The notes below the pieces were generated by a model, which had not been told where the DNA came from, searched no databases, and saw only the letters and a program-made list of their open reading frames with translations. Shown here in pieces: positions 6,610 to 15,215 of a stretch of DNA of 64,000 nucleotides. Location of the stretch: positions 62,001 through 126,000 of the forward strand of contig NZ_JACRSN010000002.1 of the NCBI RefSeq assembly GCF_014384705.1. The letters run 5' to 3'. Made by a program: the position numbers and the translations under genes. The stretch is from Yeguia hominis. GTDB taxonomy: Bacteria; Bacillota; Clostridia; Oscillospirales; Acutalibacteraceae. The stretch's first letter is position 1. Each line of letters begins with the position of its first letter.

Positions 6610-9600
6610 ATGGTAAATGTCAAACCAGTGCAGTTGGGCAAAAATACCCGGATGAGTTTTGCTCGAATTGATGAAGTTCTCGACATGCCAAACCTGATTG
6701 AAGTCCAGAAAAGTTCGTATCGATGGTTTCTCGACGAGGGGCTCAAGGAAGTATTTCAGGATGTTTCCGGCATTACGGATTATACCGGAAACCTGGTGTT
6801 GGATTTTATTGATTACAGACTGGATGATACTCCAAATTACAGCGTTGCAGAGTGCAAAGAGCGCGATGCGACCTATGCGACTGCGCTTCGGGTTCAGACT
6901 CGTCTGCTCAATAAAGAGAGCGGCGAGATTAAAGAATCCGAAGTGTTTATGGGCGATTTTCCCCTGATGACGGAAAGCGGCACATTTGTGATTAACGGCG
7001 CAGAGCGCGTCATTGTCTCTCAGCTTGTCCGTTCGCCCGGCGTTTACTATAAAATGGAATACGACAAGACGGGCAAAGAGCTCTTCAGCGCGACGGTAAT
7101 TCCGAACCGCGGCGCATGGCTGGAATATGAAAATGATGCCAACGATGTCTTTTATGTCCGAATCGATAAAAACCGTAAAATTCCGGTAACGGTTTTTATT
7201 CGTGCACTCGGACTCGGCACCGATGAGGAAATTCACGAGTATTTCGGTGATGACGACCGCATCAACGCGACCATCGAAAAGGATCCCTGCAAAAATACAG
7301 AGGAGGCGCTTTTTGAGGTTTACCGCAAACTGCGTCCTTCTGAGCCGCCGACCATTGAAAGCGCACAGTCCCATATCAACGGATTGTTCTTTGACGCGCG
7401 CCGGTATGACCTTTCCAGAGTTGGCCGCTATAAATACAATAAGAAGCTGAATCTTGCAGGCCGGATTACCGGGCAGGAACTGACCCGCCCGATTGCAAAC
7501 CCGCTGACCGGCGAAGTGATGGCAGAAGCCGGCGAAGTGATTTCCCGCGAAAAAGCGAAGGAAATTGACGATGCAGGCGTTTCCACTGCATTTGTTCTCG
7601 TTGGCGAGCGCGAAGTGAAGGTCGTTTCCAACGGCATGGTCGACATCAATGACTTTGTCGGCTTTGATGCAAAAACAGAGTGCGGCATCAACGAGCGCGT
7701 GCGCTTCTCGGTTTTGGCTGAAATTTTGGATGCCTGTGAGGATGACGATGCACTGCGCGAGATGATCCGTACCCGTGCGGACGAACTCGTGCCGAAGCAC
7801 ATCATCATCGACGATATCTTTTCTTCTATTAACTATATGAATTGCCTCGCGGTTGGTCTCGGCACCACCGACGACATCGACCACCTCGGCAACCGCCGGA
7901 TCCGTTCGGTCGGCGAGCTGCTGCAGAATCAGTTCCGGATTGGTTTTTCCCGTTTGGAGCGCGTAATCCGGGAACGTATGACCCTGCAGGCGCAGGATTT
8001 GGATGCGCTGACGCCGCATTCGCTCATTAACATCCGTCCGGTTGTGGCGGCGATTAAGGAGTTCTTCGGATCTTCTCCGCTGTCGCAGTTCATGGATCAG
8101 ACAAACCCGCTTGCAGAACTGACGCACAAGCGCCGTCTTTCCGCACTCGGCCCGGGCGGACTTTCCCGTGACCGCGCCGGATTCGAAGTGCGTGACGTTC
8201 ACTATAGCCACTACGGCCGGATGTGCCCGATTGAGACGCCGGAAGGCCCGAACATCGGTCTGATTTCCTACCTTGCTACATTCGCACGGATCAACGAATA
8301 CGGCTTTATCGAAGCGCCGTTCCGCCGTGTGGATAAGGAAACCGGGATTGTCACCGACGAGGTCGTTTATATGACGGCGGACGTCGAGGACGAATATATT
8401 GTCGCGCAGGCAAACGAGCCGCTCGATGAAAACCACCGCTTCAAAAACGCAAAGGTCAACGCCCGGTATCGTGACGGCTTCCTGGAGACAGAATCGTCGC
8501 GTGCGGACTTTATGGATGTCTCTCCGCGAATGGTTGTTTCGGTTGCAACGGCAATGATTCCGTTCCTTGAGAACGATGACGCCAACCGTGCATTGATGGG
8601 CTCGAACATGCAGCGTCAGGCAGTGCCGCTGCTCAAAACAGAATCTCCGATCGTCGGAACCGGTATGGAATACAAGGCTGGTGTGGACTCCGGCGTCTGC
8701 GTACTCGCGAAACGTCCGGGCATTGTGCAGAGTGTCAGCGCCGACGAGGTAACGGTGCTGGCTGATAACGGCACCACCGACGTCTATACCATTACCAAGT
8801 TTATGCGTTCCAACCAGAGCACATGCATCAACCAGATTCCGGTTGTAGAACGCGGACAGGTGCTCAAAGAGGGCGACGTCATTGCGGACGGCCCGGCCAT
8901 CAAAAACGGCGAAATCAGCCTTGGCAAAAATGCCCTCATCGGCTTTATGACCTGGGAAGGCTACAACTACGAGGATGCCGTTCTGATTAACGAAAAAATT
9001 GTACGGGACGATGTTTACACCTCCATCCATATGGAAGAGTACGAGATTGAATCCCGCGATACCAAACTGGGACCCGAGGAAATCACGCGCGATATCCCGA
9101 ACGTGAACGAAGACCTCCTGCGCGACCTGGACGAAAACGGTATTATCCGGATCGGCGCGGATGTCCGTGCGGGCGATATCCTGGTCGGAAAAGTTACCCC
9201 GAAGGGTGAAACCGAACTGACTGCGGAAGAACGCCTCCTGCGTGCAATCTTCGGCGAAAAGGCGCGCGAAGTCCGTGACACATCTCTGCGTGTACCGCAC
9301 GGCGAGTACGGCACCGTGGTCGATGTTAAGGTCTTTACCCGTGAAAACAGCCACGACGAGCTCAGCCCGGGCGTCAATAAGGTTGTCCGCTGCTATATTG
9401 CCCAGAAACGAAAGATTTCCGTCGGCGATAAAATGGCGGGCCGTCATGGAAACAAGGGTGTTGTGTCGAGAATCCTGCCGGAAGAGGAAATGCCGTTCCT
9501 GCCGGATGGCACACCGCTCGATATCGTGCTCAATCCGCTCGGCGTTCCGTCCCGTATGAATATCGGACAGGTGCTGGAAGTGCATCTCGGTATGGCGGCG

Positions 9601-10311
9601 AAGGCGCTCGGTTGGAAGATCATGACGCCGGTCTTTGACGGCGCACATGAAGATGATATCCGGGAATGCTTCCGCAAGGCTGGTATGCGTGAGGACGGTA
9701 AGTTTATCCTCCGCGACGGCCGTACAGGCGAATATTTCGATAACCCGGTAACCGTCGGTTACATGTATTATCTCAAACTCCATCACCTGGTTGATGATAA
9801 AATCCACGCACGTTCCACTGGTCCGTATTCGCTTGTTACGCAGCAGCCGCTCGGCGGTAAGGCGCAGTTCGGCGGCCAGCGTTTCGGTGAGATGGAAGTC
9901 TGGGCGCTTGAAGCTTACGGCGCGGCATATACTCTGCAGGAAATCCTGACTGTGAAGTCCGACGATGTGGTCGGCCGTGTCAAGACGTATGAGTCGATTG
10001 TGAAGGGTCAGAACATTCCGAAGCCGGGTGTACCGGAGTCCTTTAAGGTGCTGATCAAAGAGCTGCAGTCTCTGGGACTGGATGTCAAGGTTCTCGACAA
10101 GAATGCGGAAGAGATTGATCTCAAGCGCAACTTCGACGACGACGATATCAACTTCACGCAGGCGGAAGACCTCTTTGACGAGCCGGGTATTGCGGATAAT
10201 CTGGACGGCTATTCCCTTGAAGGCGACGACGTCTTTGAAGCGGATGACGAGGAAGACGACGACCTTTTTGATATGGACGACGATTTCGACGACGACAAAA
10301 CAGAAGACTGA
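6610..10311 (+). CDS. rpoB: DNA-directed RNA polymerase subunit beta
   Basis: Catalytic beta subunit of RNA polymerase, 1233 residues, normal for Clostridia. The rifampicin-binding region reads QFMDQTNPLAELTHKRRLSA, the wild-type pattern. GRHGNKGVVS and the C-terminal GGQRFGEMEVWALEAYGAA are conserved clamp and active-site elements. The C-terminus is a very acidic tail (runs of Asp and Glu over the last 35 residues), seen in some Clostridia. ATG 6610 gives the usual M-V-N-V-K-P-V-Q-L-G start. The frame opens at GTG 6598, but GGAG at 6595-6598 overlaps that codon and serves 6610. Cotranscribed with rpoC 16 bases downstream. Confidence 0.98.
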   Translation: MVNVKPVQLGKNTRMSFARIDEVLDMPNLIEVQKSSYRWFLDEGLKEVFQDVSGITDYTGNLVLDFIDYRLDDTPNYSVAECKERDATYATALRVQTRLLNKESGEIKESEVFMGDFPLMTESGTFVINGAERVIVSQLVRSPGVYYKMEYDKTGKELFSATVIPNRGAWLEYENDANDVFYVRIDKNRKIPVTVFIRALGLGTDEEIHEYFGDDDRINATIEKDPCKNTEEALFEVYRKLRPSEPPTIESAQSHINGLFFDARRYDLSRVGRYKYNKKLNLAGRITGQELTRPIANPLTGEVMAEAGEVISREKAKEIDDAGVSTAFVLVGEREVKVVSNGMVDINDFVGFDAKTECGINERVRFSVLAEILDACEDDDALREMIRTRADELVPKHIIIDDIFSSINYMNCLAVGLGTTDDIDHLGNRRIRSVGELLQNQFRIGFSRLERVIRERMTLQAQDLDALTPHSLINIRPVVAAIKEFFGSSPLSQFMDQTNPLAELTHKRRLSALGPGGLSRDRAGFEVRDVHYSHYGRMCPIETPEGPNIGLISYLATFARINEYGFIEAPFRRVDKETGIVTDEVVYMTADVEDEYIVAQANEPLDENHRFKNAKVNARYRDGFLETESSRADFMDVSPRMVVSVATAMIPFLENDDANRALMGSNMQRQAVPLLKTESPIVGTGMEYKAGVDSGVCVLAKRPGIVQSVSADEVTVLADNGTTDVYTITKFMRSNQSTCINQIPVVERGQVLKEGDVIADGPAIKNGEISLGKNALIGFMTWEGYNYEDAVLINEKIVRDDVYTSIHMEEYEIESRDTKLGPEEITRDIPNVNEDLLRDLDENGIIRIGADVRAGDILVGKVTPKGETELTAEERLLRAIFGEKAREVRDTSLRVPHGEYGTVVDVKVFTRENSHDELSPGVNKVVRCYIAQKRKISVGDKMAGRHGNKGVVSRILPEEEMPFLPDGTPLDIVLNPLGVPSRMNIGQVLEVHLGMAAKALGWKIMTPVFDGAHEDDIRECFRKAGMREDGKFILRDGRTGEYFDNPVTVGYMYYLKLHHLVDDKIHARSTGPYSLVTQQPLGGKAQFGGQRFGEMEVWALEAYGAAYTLQEILTVKSDDVVGRVKTYESIVKGQNIPKPGVPESFKVLIKELQSLGLDVKVLDKNAEEIDLKRNFDDDDINFTQAEDLFDEPGIADNLDGYSLEGDDVFEADDEEDDDLFDMDDDFDDDKTED

Positions 10312-10327
10312 ACGGGGGAGTGCACGT

Positions 10328-13300
10328 ATGGAATTTAACGAGTTTGAATCGATCAAGATCGGACTTGCTTCACCGGATAAAATCCGCGAATGGTCCCATG
10401 GCGAAGTCAAAAAGCCGGAAACCATTAACTACCGCACGTTAAAGCCAGAGCGCGACGGCCTCTTCTGCGAACGCATTTTTGGACCGCAGAAGGACTGGGA
10501 GTGCCACTGCGGCAAGTATAAAAGAATCCGCTACAAGGGCAAAGTCTGCGACCGCTGCGGCGTAGAAGTGACGCGCGCAAAGGTTCGCCGTGAGCGGATG
10601 GGCCATATTGAACTAGCGGCTCCGGTCTCTCACATCTGGTATTTCAAGGGCATCCCCTCCCGGATGGGCCTTGTGCTGGATGTTTCTCCGCGGATGCTGG
10701 AAAAGGTGCTCTATTTTGCCCTTTATATCGTTCTGGATCCCGGTAATGTGCGGGAATTGCAGAAAAAGCAGCTCCTGACAGAAAAAGAATACCGCGATAT
10801 GCGTGAAAAATATGAGGATGATTTCGAGGCGGCAATGGGCGCGGAAGCGATCAAACGTCTGCTCGAAGAAATTGACCTCGACGAGGTTTCCGAAGAACTG
10901 AAAGCGGAACTGGCAGGCGCTTCCGGTCAGAAGCGAGTCCGGATTCTGAAGCGTCTGGAAGTAATTGAGGCATTCCGGATTTCCGGAAACCGTCCGGAAT
11001 GGATGATTCTCGATGTGGTTCCGGTTATTCCACCGGATATCCGTCCAATGGTACAGCTCGACGGCGGTCGTTTTGCGACCTCCGACCTCAATGATCTGTA
11101 TCGCCGCGTGATTAACCGCAACAACCGTCTGAAGCGTTTGCTCGAACTTGGCGCGCCGGACATCATCGTCCGCAACGAGAAGAGAATGCTGCAGGAAGCG
11201 GTCGATGCGCTCATTGATAACGGCCGCCGCGGCCGCCCGGTGACCGGCCCGAACAACCGGCCGCTCAAATCGCTTTCGGATATGCTCAAGGGAAAACAGG
11301 GGCGGTTCCGTCAGAACCTGCTCGGCAAACGTGTCGACTACTCCGGCCGTTCCGTTATCGTTGTCGGTCCGGAACTGAAAATGTACCAGTGCGGCTTGCC
11401 GAAAGAGATGGCGCTGGAGCTCTTTAAGCCCTTTGTCATGAAGCGCCTGGTTGAAACCGGCGCGGTCGGCAACATCAAAGCTGCCCGTAAGGCAGTGGAA
11501 CGCGCAAAGCCGGAAGTTTGGGATGCGCTGGAAATTGTCATCAAGAACCATCCGGTTCTTCTCAACCGTGCACCGACGCTGCACCGTCTGGGTATCCAGG
11601 CATTTGAGCCGGTTCTCGTAGAGGGCCGCGCGCTCAAGCTGCATCCGCTCGCCTGTACGGCTTATAACGCGGACTTCGACGGCGACCAGATGGCGGTCCA
11701 TGTGCCGCTCTCCGCAGAGGCACAGGCTGAAGCGCGCTTCCTGATGCTTGCAGCCGGAAACCTGCTCAAACCCTCTGACGGACGTCCGGTTACGGTTCCG
11801 ACGCAGGATATGGTTCTCGGTTCCTACTATCTGACGCTCGACAAAGACGGAGAACCGGGCGAAGGCAAGGTGTTCCGCGACGTCGATGAAGTGTTGATGG
11901 CTTATGACACCAAGGTGATCAGCCTGCACGCAAAAATCAAGGTGCGCCGTACGCTGGAAGTGGACGGCGAAATGCGGACCGGAATTGTCGATACTACGGC
12001 CGGCCGGATCATTTTCAACCGTCCGATTCCGCAGGATCTCGGATTTGTGGATCGCACCAATCCGGAGGATGCCCTGAAATTTGAAATCGACTTCCTGGTC
12101 AATAAAAAGAAGCTCGGAAATATTATCGATCGCTGCATTAAGGTGCACGGAACAGCCCGGACCTCTGAGGTGCTCGACAATATTAAGGCGCAGGGATACC
12201 GGTATTCCACCATCGGCGCCATCACGGTTGCGGTTTGCGATGCAACCATTCCGCAGGAAAAGAAATCGATTATTTCCGCTGCGGAACAGGTGATTGATAC
12301 CGTTACCGACGATTTCCGGAACGGCTTGCTCTCCGAAGAGGAACGCAAGAATGCGGTGCTCCGTACCTGGGAAAAAGCAACAAACGATGTTACGACGGCT
12401 CTGCAGAACGGCCTTGACCGGTATAATCCCATCTACATGATGGCGGACTCCGGCGCCCGTGGTTCCATGAGCCAGATTCGTCAGCTTGCCGGTATGCGCG
12501 GACTGATCGCCAATACCTCCGGTACGGTTATTGAAATTCCGATTCGTGCGAATTACCGTGAAGGCTTGAACATTCTTGAATACTTCATTTCTTCTCGTGG
12601 CGCGCGGAAAGGCCTTGCCGATACCGCACTGCGGACCGCAGACTCCGGATATCTGACCCGCCGTCTGGTCGATGTTTCGCAGGATGTCATCATTCGTGAA
12701 GACGACTGCGGTGCAACGGACGGCCTGACCGTCTTTGATATCAGCGAAGGCAACGGCCTCATCGAATCGCTGCATGAGCGCCTGATCGGACGGTATCTCA
12801 CAGAAGATTTTGTCGACGAAGCGACCGGCGAGGTTCTCGTTTCCAAAGATAAGATGATGGATGACAGCGATGCCGATATCATTGTCGGCCACGACGTCAA
12901 ACGGATTAAAATCCGGTCGATCCTCAACTGCAAGGCGCGCCACGGCGTCTGCAAAAAGTGCTACGGCATGAACCTTGCAAATGGTCAGCCGGTAACGGTC
13001 GGCGAAGCGGTTGGTATTATTGCTGCACAGTCGATCGGTGAGCCGGGCACACAGCTGACGATGCGTACGTTCCACACCGGCGGTGTCGCGAGTGCGGAAG
13101 ATATTACACAGGGTCTGCCGCGTGTTGAAGAATTGTTCGAAGGCCGTAAGCCGAAGCACCTTGCCATCATCAGTGAGATTGCAGGCACGGTTTCCTTTGA
13201 AGAAATCAAGAAGAACACCCATGTTGTGGTGACGGATAACGAGACCGGCGACCGCCGCTCGTACCTCATTCCGTTCGGATCCCGGATCAGCGTCAAGGAA

Positions 13301-13873
13301 GGCGATATGATCCAGGCTGGCGATCGGATTACCGAAGGTTCGGTCAACCCGCATGATATCCTGGCAATCAGCGGCACGCACGCCGTACAGGATTACCTCA
13401 TTCAGGAAGTACAGTGTGTATACCGGATGCAGGGTGTTGATATCAACGATAAGCACATCGAAGTGATCGTTCGCCAGATGATGAAGAAGGTCAAAATCGA
13501 TGATGCGGGCGATACGCCGCTGCTGCCGAGTTCTCTGACCGAAAAGAGCGAGTTTGAGGCGGAGAACGAGCTGATCCGTGAGCGGATTGCAAACGGAGAA
13601 GAGGGCCTCAGAGAGGCTACCTGCACGCCGGTGCTGTTGGGTATTACCAAGGCGTCCCTCGCGACGGAATCCTTCCTCTCGGCGGCTTCCTTCCAGGAGA
13701 CGACAAGAGTTTTGACCGATGCCGCGATCAAAGGCAAGACCGATCCGCTGATTGGCCTGAAGGAAAACGTCATCATCGGAAAACTGGTTCCTGCTGGAAC
13801 CGGAATGGCTTGTTACAGCAATGTCGGAATCGAGGAAGACGAAAAAGAAACCTTGACAAACGACGCTGTTTGA
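10328..13873 (+). CDS. rpoC: DNA-directed RNA polymerase subunit beta'
   Basis: 1181 residues. The N-terminal zinc site is CHCGKYKRIRYKGKVCDRCG, the catalytic Mg loop is NADFDGDQMAVH, and the second zinc site is CKARHGVCKKCYG. The bridge and trigger regions (GEPGTQLTMRTFHTGG) are intact. The frame is open upstream into rpoB to 10082, but the family start is M-E-F-N-E-F-E at ATG 10328, preceded by GGGGGAG. The last 21 bases contain the -35 of the next promoter. Confidence 0.98.
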   Translation: MEFNEFESIKIGLASPDKIREWSHGEVKKPETINYRTLKPERDGLFCERIFGPQKDWECHCGKYKRIRYKGKVCDRCGVEVTRAKVRRERMGHIELAAPVSHIWYFKGIPSRMGLVLDVSPRMLEKVLYFALYIVLDPGNVRELQKKQLLTEKEYRDMREKYEDDFEAAMGAEAIKRLLEEIDLDEVSEELKAELAGASGQKRVRILKRLEVIEAFRISGNRPEWMILDVVPVIPPDIRPMVQLDGGRFATSDLNDLYRRVINRNNRLKRLLELGAPDIIVRNEKRMLQEAVDALIDNGRRGRPVTGPNNRPLKSLSDMLKGKQGRFRQNLLGKRVDYSGRSVIVVGPELKMYQCGLPKEMALELFKPFVMKRLVETGAVGNIKAARKAVERAKPEVWDALEIVIKNHPVLLNRAPTLHRLGIQAFEPVLVEGRALKLHPLACTAYNADFDGDQMAVHVPLSAEAQAEARFLMLAAGNLLKPSDGRPVTVPTQDMVLGSYYLTLDKDGEPGEGKVFRDVDEVLMAYDTKVISLHAKIKVRRTLEVDGEMRTGIVDTTAGRIIFNRPIPQDLGFVDRTNPEDALKFEIDFLVNKKKLGNIIDRCIKVHGTARTSEVLDNIKAQGYRYSTIGAITVAVCDATIPQEKKSIISAAEQVIDTVTDDFRNGLLSEEERKNAVLRTWEKATNDVTTALQNGLDRYNPIYMMADSGARGSMSQIRQLAGMRGLIANTSGTVIEIPIRANYREGLNILEYFISSRGARKGLADTALRTADSGYLTRRLVDVSQDVIIREDDCGATDGLTVFDISEGNGLIESLHERLIGRYLTEDFVDEATGEVLVSKDKMMDDSDADIIVGHDVKRIKIRSILNCKARHGVCKKCYGMNLANGQPVTVGEAVGIIAAQSIGEPGTQLTMRTFHTGGVASAEDITQGLPRVEELFEGRKPKHLAIISEIAGTVSFEEIKKNTHVVVTDNETGDRRSYLIPFGSRISVKEGDMIQAGDRITEGSVNPHDILAISGTHAVQDYLIQEVQCVYRMQGVDINDKHIEVIVRQMMKKVKIDDAGDTPLLPSSLTEKSEFEAENELIRERIANGEEGLREATCTPVLLGITKASLATESFLSAASFQETTRVLTDAAIKGKTDPLIGLKENVIIGKLVPAGTGMACYSNVGIEEDEKETLTNDAV

Positions 13874-13882
13874 GTTTATAAT
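13853..13882 (+). promoter_or_regulatory. Consensus promoter for the rpsL operon, overlapping the end of rpoC
   Basis: TTGACA (13853-13858), an 18-base spacer and TATAAT (13877-13882). The -35 element lies within rpoC codons and the -10 just after its stop. Both hexamers are perfect. It lets rpsL-rpsG-fusA be transcribed independently of rpoBC. Confidence 0.85.
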
Positions 13883-13901
13883 TAATCCTTGTGCGATGCG
13901 G

Positions 13902-13939
13902 TTTTATGCAGATTAACAGGAAGTTTAATCTGCATAAAA
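13902..13939 (+). other. 15-bp leader hairpin before rpsL
   Basis: TTTTATGCAGATTAA (13902-13916) pairs perfectly with TTAATCTGCATAAAA (13925-13939). It begins about 12 bases after the predicted start of the rpsL promoter. There is no strong T-run afterwards, so it is either a weak rpoC terminator or a 5' mRNA structure. Confidence 0.75.
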
Positions 13940-14078
13940 TTCCGCGTATATTTTGATGCTGTTTGGGCATTCTAATGTCCGTTTAGCATATGTCTGTAGG
14001 CACTTGCGGTTTGAAGTGATTTGGCTGCAAAAAAGTACAGGCTGTCTTGAGAAAAAATAAAAAAAGAGGAGGTGTCAT

Positions 14079-14504
14079 ATGCCAACATTTAACCAGTTAG
14101 TCCGTGCCGGCCGTGAGGTCAGTGAGAAGAAGGCGAAAGCGCCTGCGCTGCTGAAGGGATGGAACTCTAAAAAGAGAGTTTCGATCGATCAGGATTCCCC
14201 GCAAAAGCGTGGTGTCTGCACGTCTGTTAAGACTGCTACCCCGAAAAAGCCGAACTCTGCGCTGCGTAAAATCGCGAGAGTGCGTCTCTCCAACGGAATC
14301 GAAGTTTCTGCTTATATTCCTGGAGTCGGCCACAATCTGCAGGAGCACAGCGTCGTGATGATTCGTGGAGGCCGTGTTAAGGATTTGCCTGGTGTGCGTT
14401 ACCACATCATCCGCGGTACTCTTGATGCTCAGGGTGTTGCAAAGCGCATGCAGGCTCGCTCTAAGTACGGTGCGAAACGTCCGAAGGCAGGCGCGAAAAA
14501 GTAA
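14079..14504 (+). CDS. rpsL: 30S ribosomal protein S12
   Basis: Decoding-centre ribosomal protein, 141 residues including a usual clostridial C-terminal KYGAKRPKAGAKK. The motifs TPKKPNSALRK and GGRVKDLPGVRYH carry the wild-type lysines at the positions that are mutated in streptomycin resistance. AGAGGAGGTG precedes ATG 14079. First gene of the S12-S7-EF-G string. Confidence 0.98.
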   Translation: MPTFNQLVRAGREVSEKKAKAPALLKGWNSKKRVSIDQDSPQKRGVCTSVKTATPKKPNSALRKIARVRLSNGIEVSAYIPGVGHNLQEHSVVMIRGGRVKDLPGVRYHIIRGTLDAQGVAKRMQARSKYGAKRPKAGAKK

Positions 14505-14649
14505 TCGCCTAACCCCATGACAGAAAACTGATTGGCTAGAGGTATCCCGCGCGCTGTTGCGCTGCGGATTTATATAGAGCCTCGCTTGCCAACGGGAGTT
14601 TGTCGCTTTCGAGTACCTATGATATCATTCTTATGAAGGAGGGAAGATG

Positions 14650-15120
14650 ATGCCAAGAAGAGGCAATGTTGCGAAGCGTGACGTTTTGCCGGATCCGCTC
14701 TACAATTCCAAACTGGTAACCCGTCTGATCAACAATATCATGATCGACGGCAAGAAGGGCGTTTCCCAGAAAATTGTGTATGATGCATTTGATATCATCC
14801 GCGAAAAGACTGGAAAAGACCCGCTGGAAGTGTTTGAGCAGGCCATGGAGAACGTGATGCCGTCGCTTGAAGTCAAAGCACGCCGTGTCGGCGGTGCAAC
14901 TTACCAGGTGCCGATGGAGGTTCGCCCGGAGAGAAGACAGACTCTGGGTCTGCGCTGGGTGACCACCTATTCCCGTGCCAGAAACGAGCGCACCATGAAA
15001 GAACGTCTTGCAGGCGAGATCATGGACGCTGTGAACGGTACTGGCGGTGCTGCGAAAAAGCGTGACGATACGCACAAGATGGCAGAAGCAAACAGAGCGT
15101 TTGCACACTACAGATGGTAA
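14650..15120 (+). CDS. rpsG: 30S ribosomal protein S7
   Basis: Assembly-initiating protein of the 30S head, 156 residues, with family start M-P-R-R-G-N-V-A-K-R. Two ATGs adjoin (14647 and 14650). GGAGG at 14638-14642 gives ideal spacing to 14650, which also matches the family N-terminus. The 145-base space after rpsL holds no gene and no clear terminator; S7 autoregulatory sites lie in this position in some bacteria, but I cannot identify one. Confidence 0.97.
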   Translation: MPRRGNVAKRDVLPDPLYNSKLVTRLINNIMIDGKKGVSQKIVYDAFDIIREKTGKDPLEVFEQAMENVMPSLEVKARRVGGATYQVPMEVRPERRQTLGLRWVTTYSRARNERTMKERLAGEIMDAVNGTGGAAKKRDDTHKMAEANRAFAHYRW

Positions 15121-15215
15121 GCAACAACTAGCATTCTTTCCGTTTTGCCCTGCTGTTTTTTTAGCAGGACAGAACGAATATGATACTGGATTTTATCGGA
15201 CTAAAGGAGGAAACT

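Noticed and set aside
6556..10425. A minus-strand open frame of about 1289 codons opposite rpoB
   Set aside because: It mirrors the codons of rpoB, has no domain, no ribosome-binding site and a His/Arg/Val-rich composition typical of antisense frames in biased-codon genes.
10613..13456. A minus-strand open frame of about 947 codons opposite rpoC
   Set aside because: Antisense shadow of a highly conserved gene; no recognisable protein features.
13902..13939. Calling this hairpin simply the rpoC terminator
   Set aside because: No T-run follows and a perfect promoter begins before it, so I list it as a leader hairpin with termination as an alternative.
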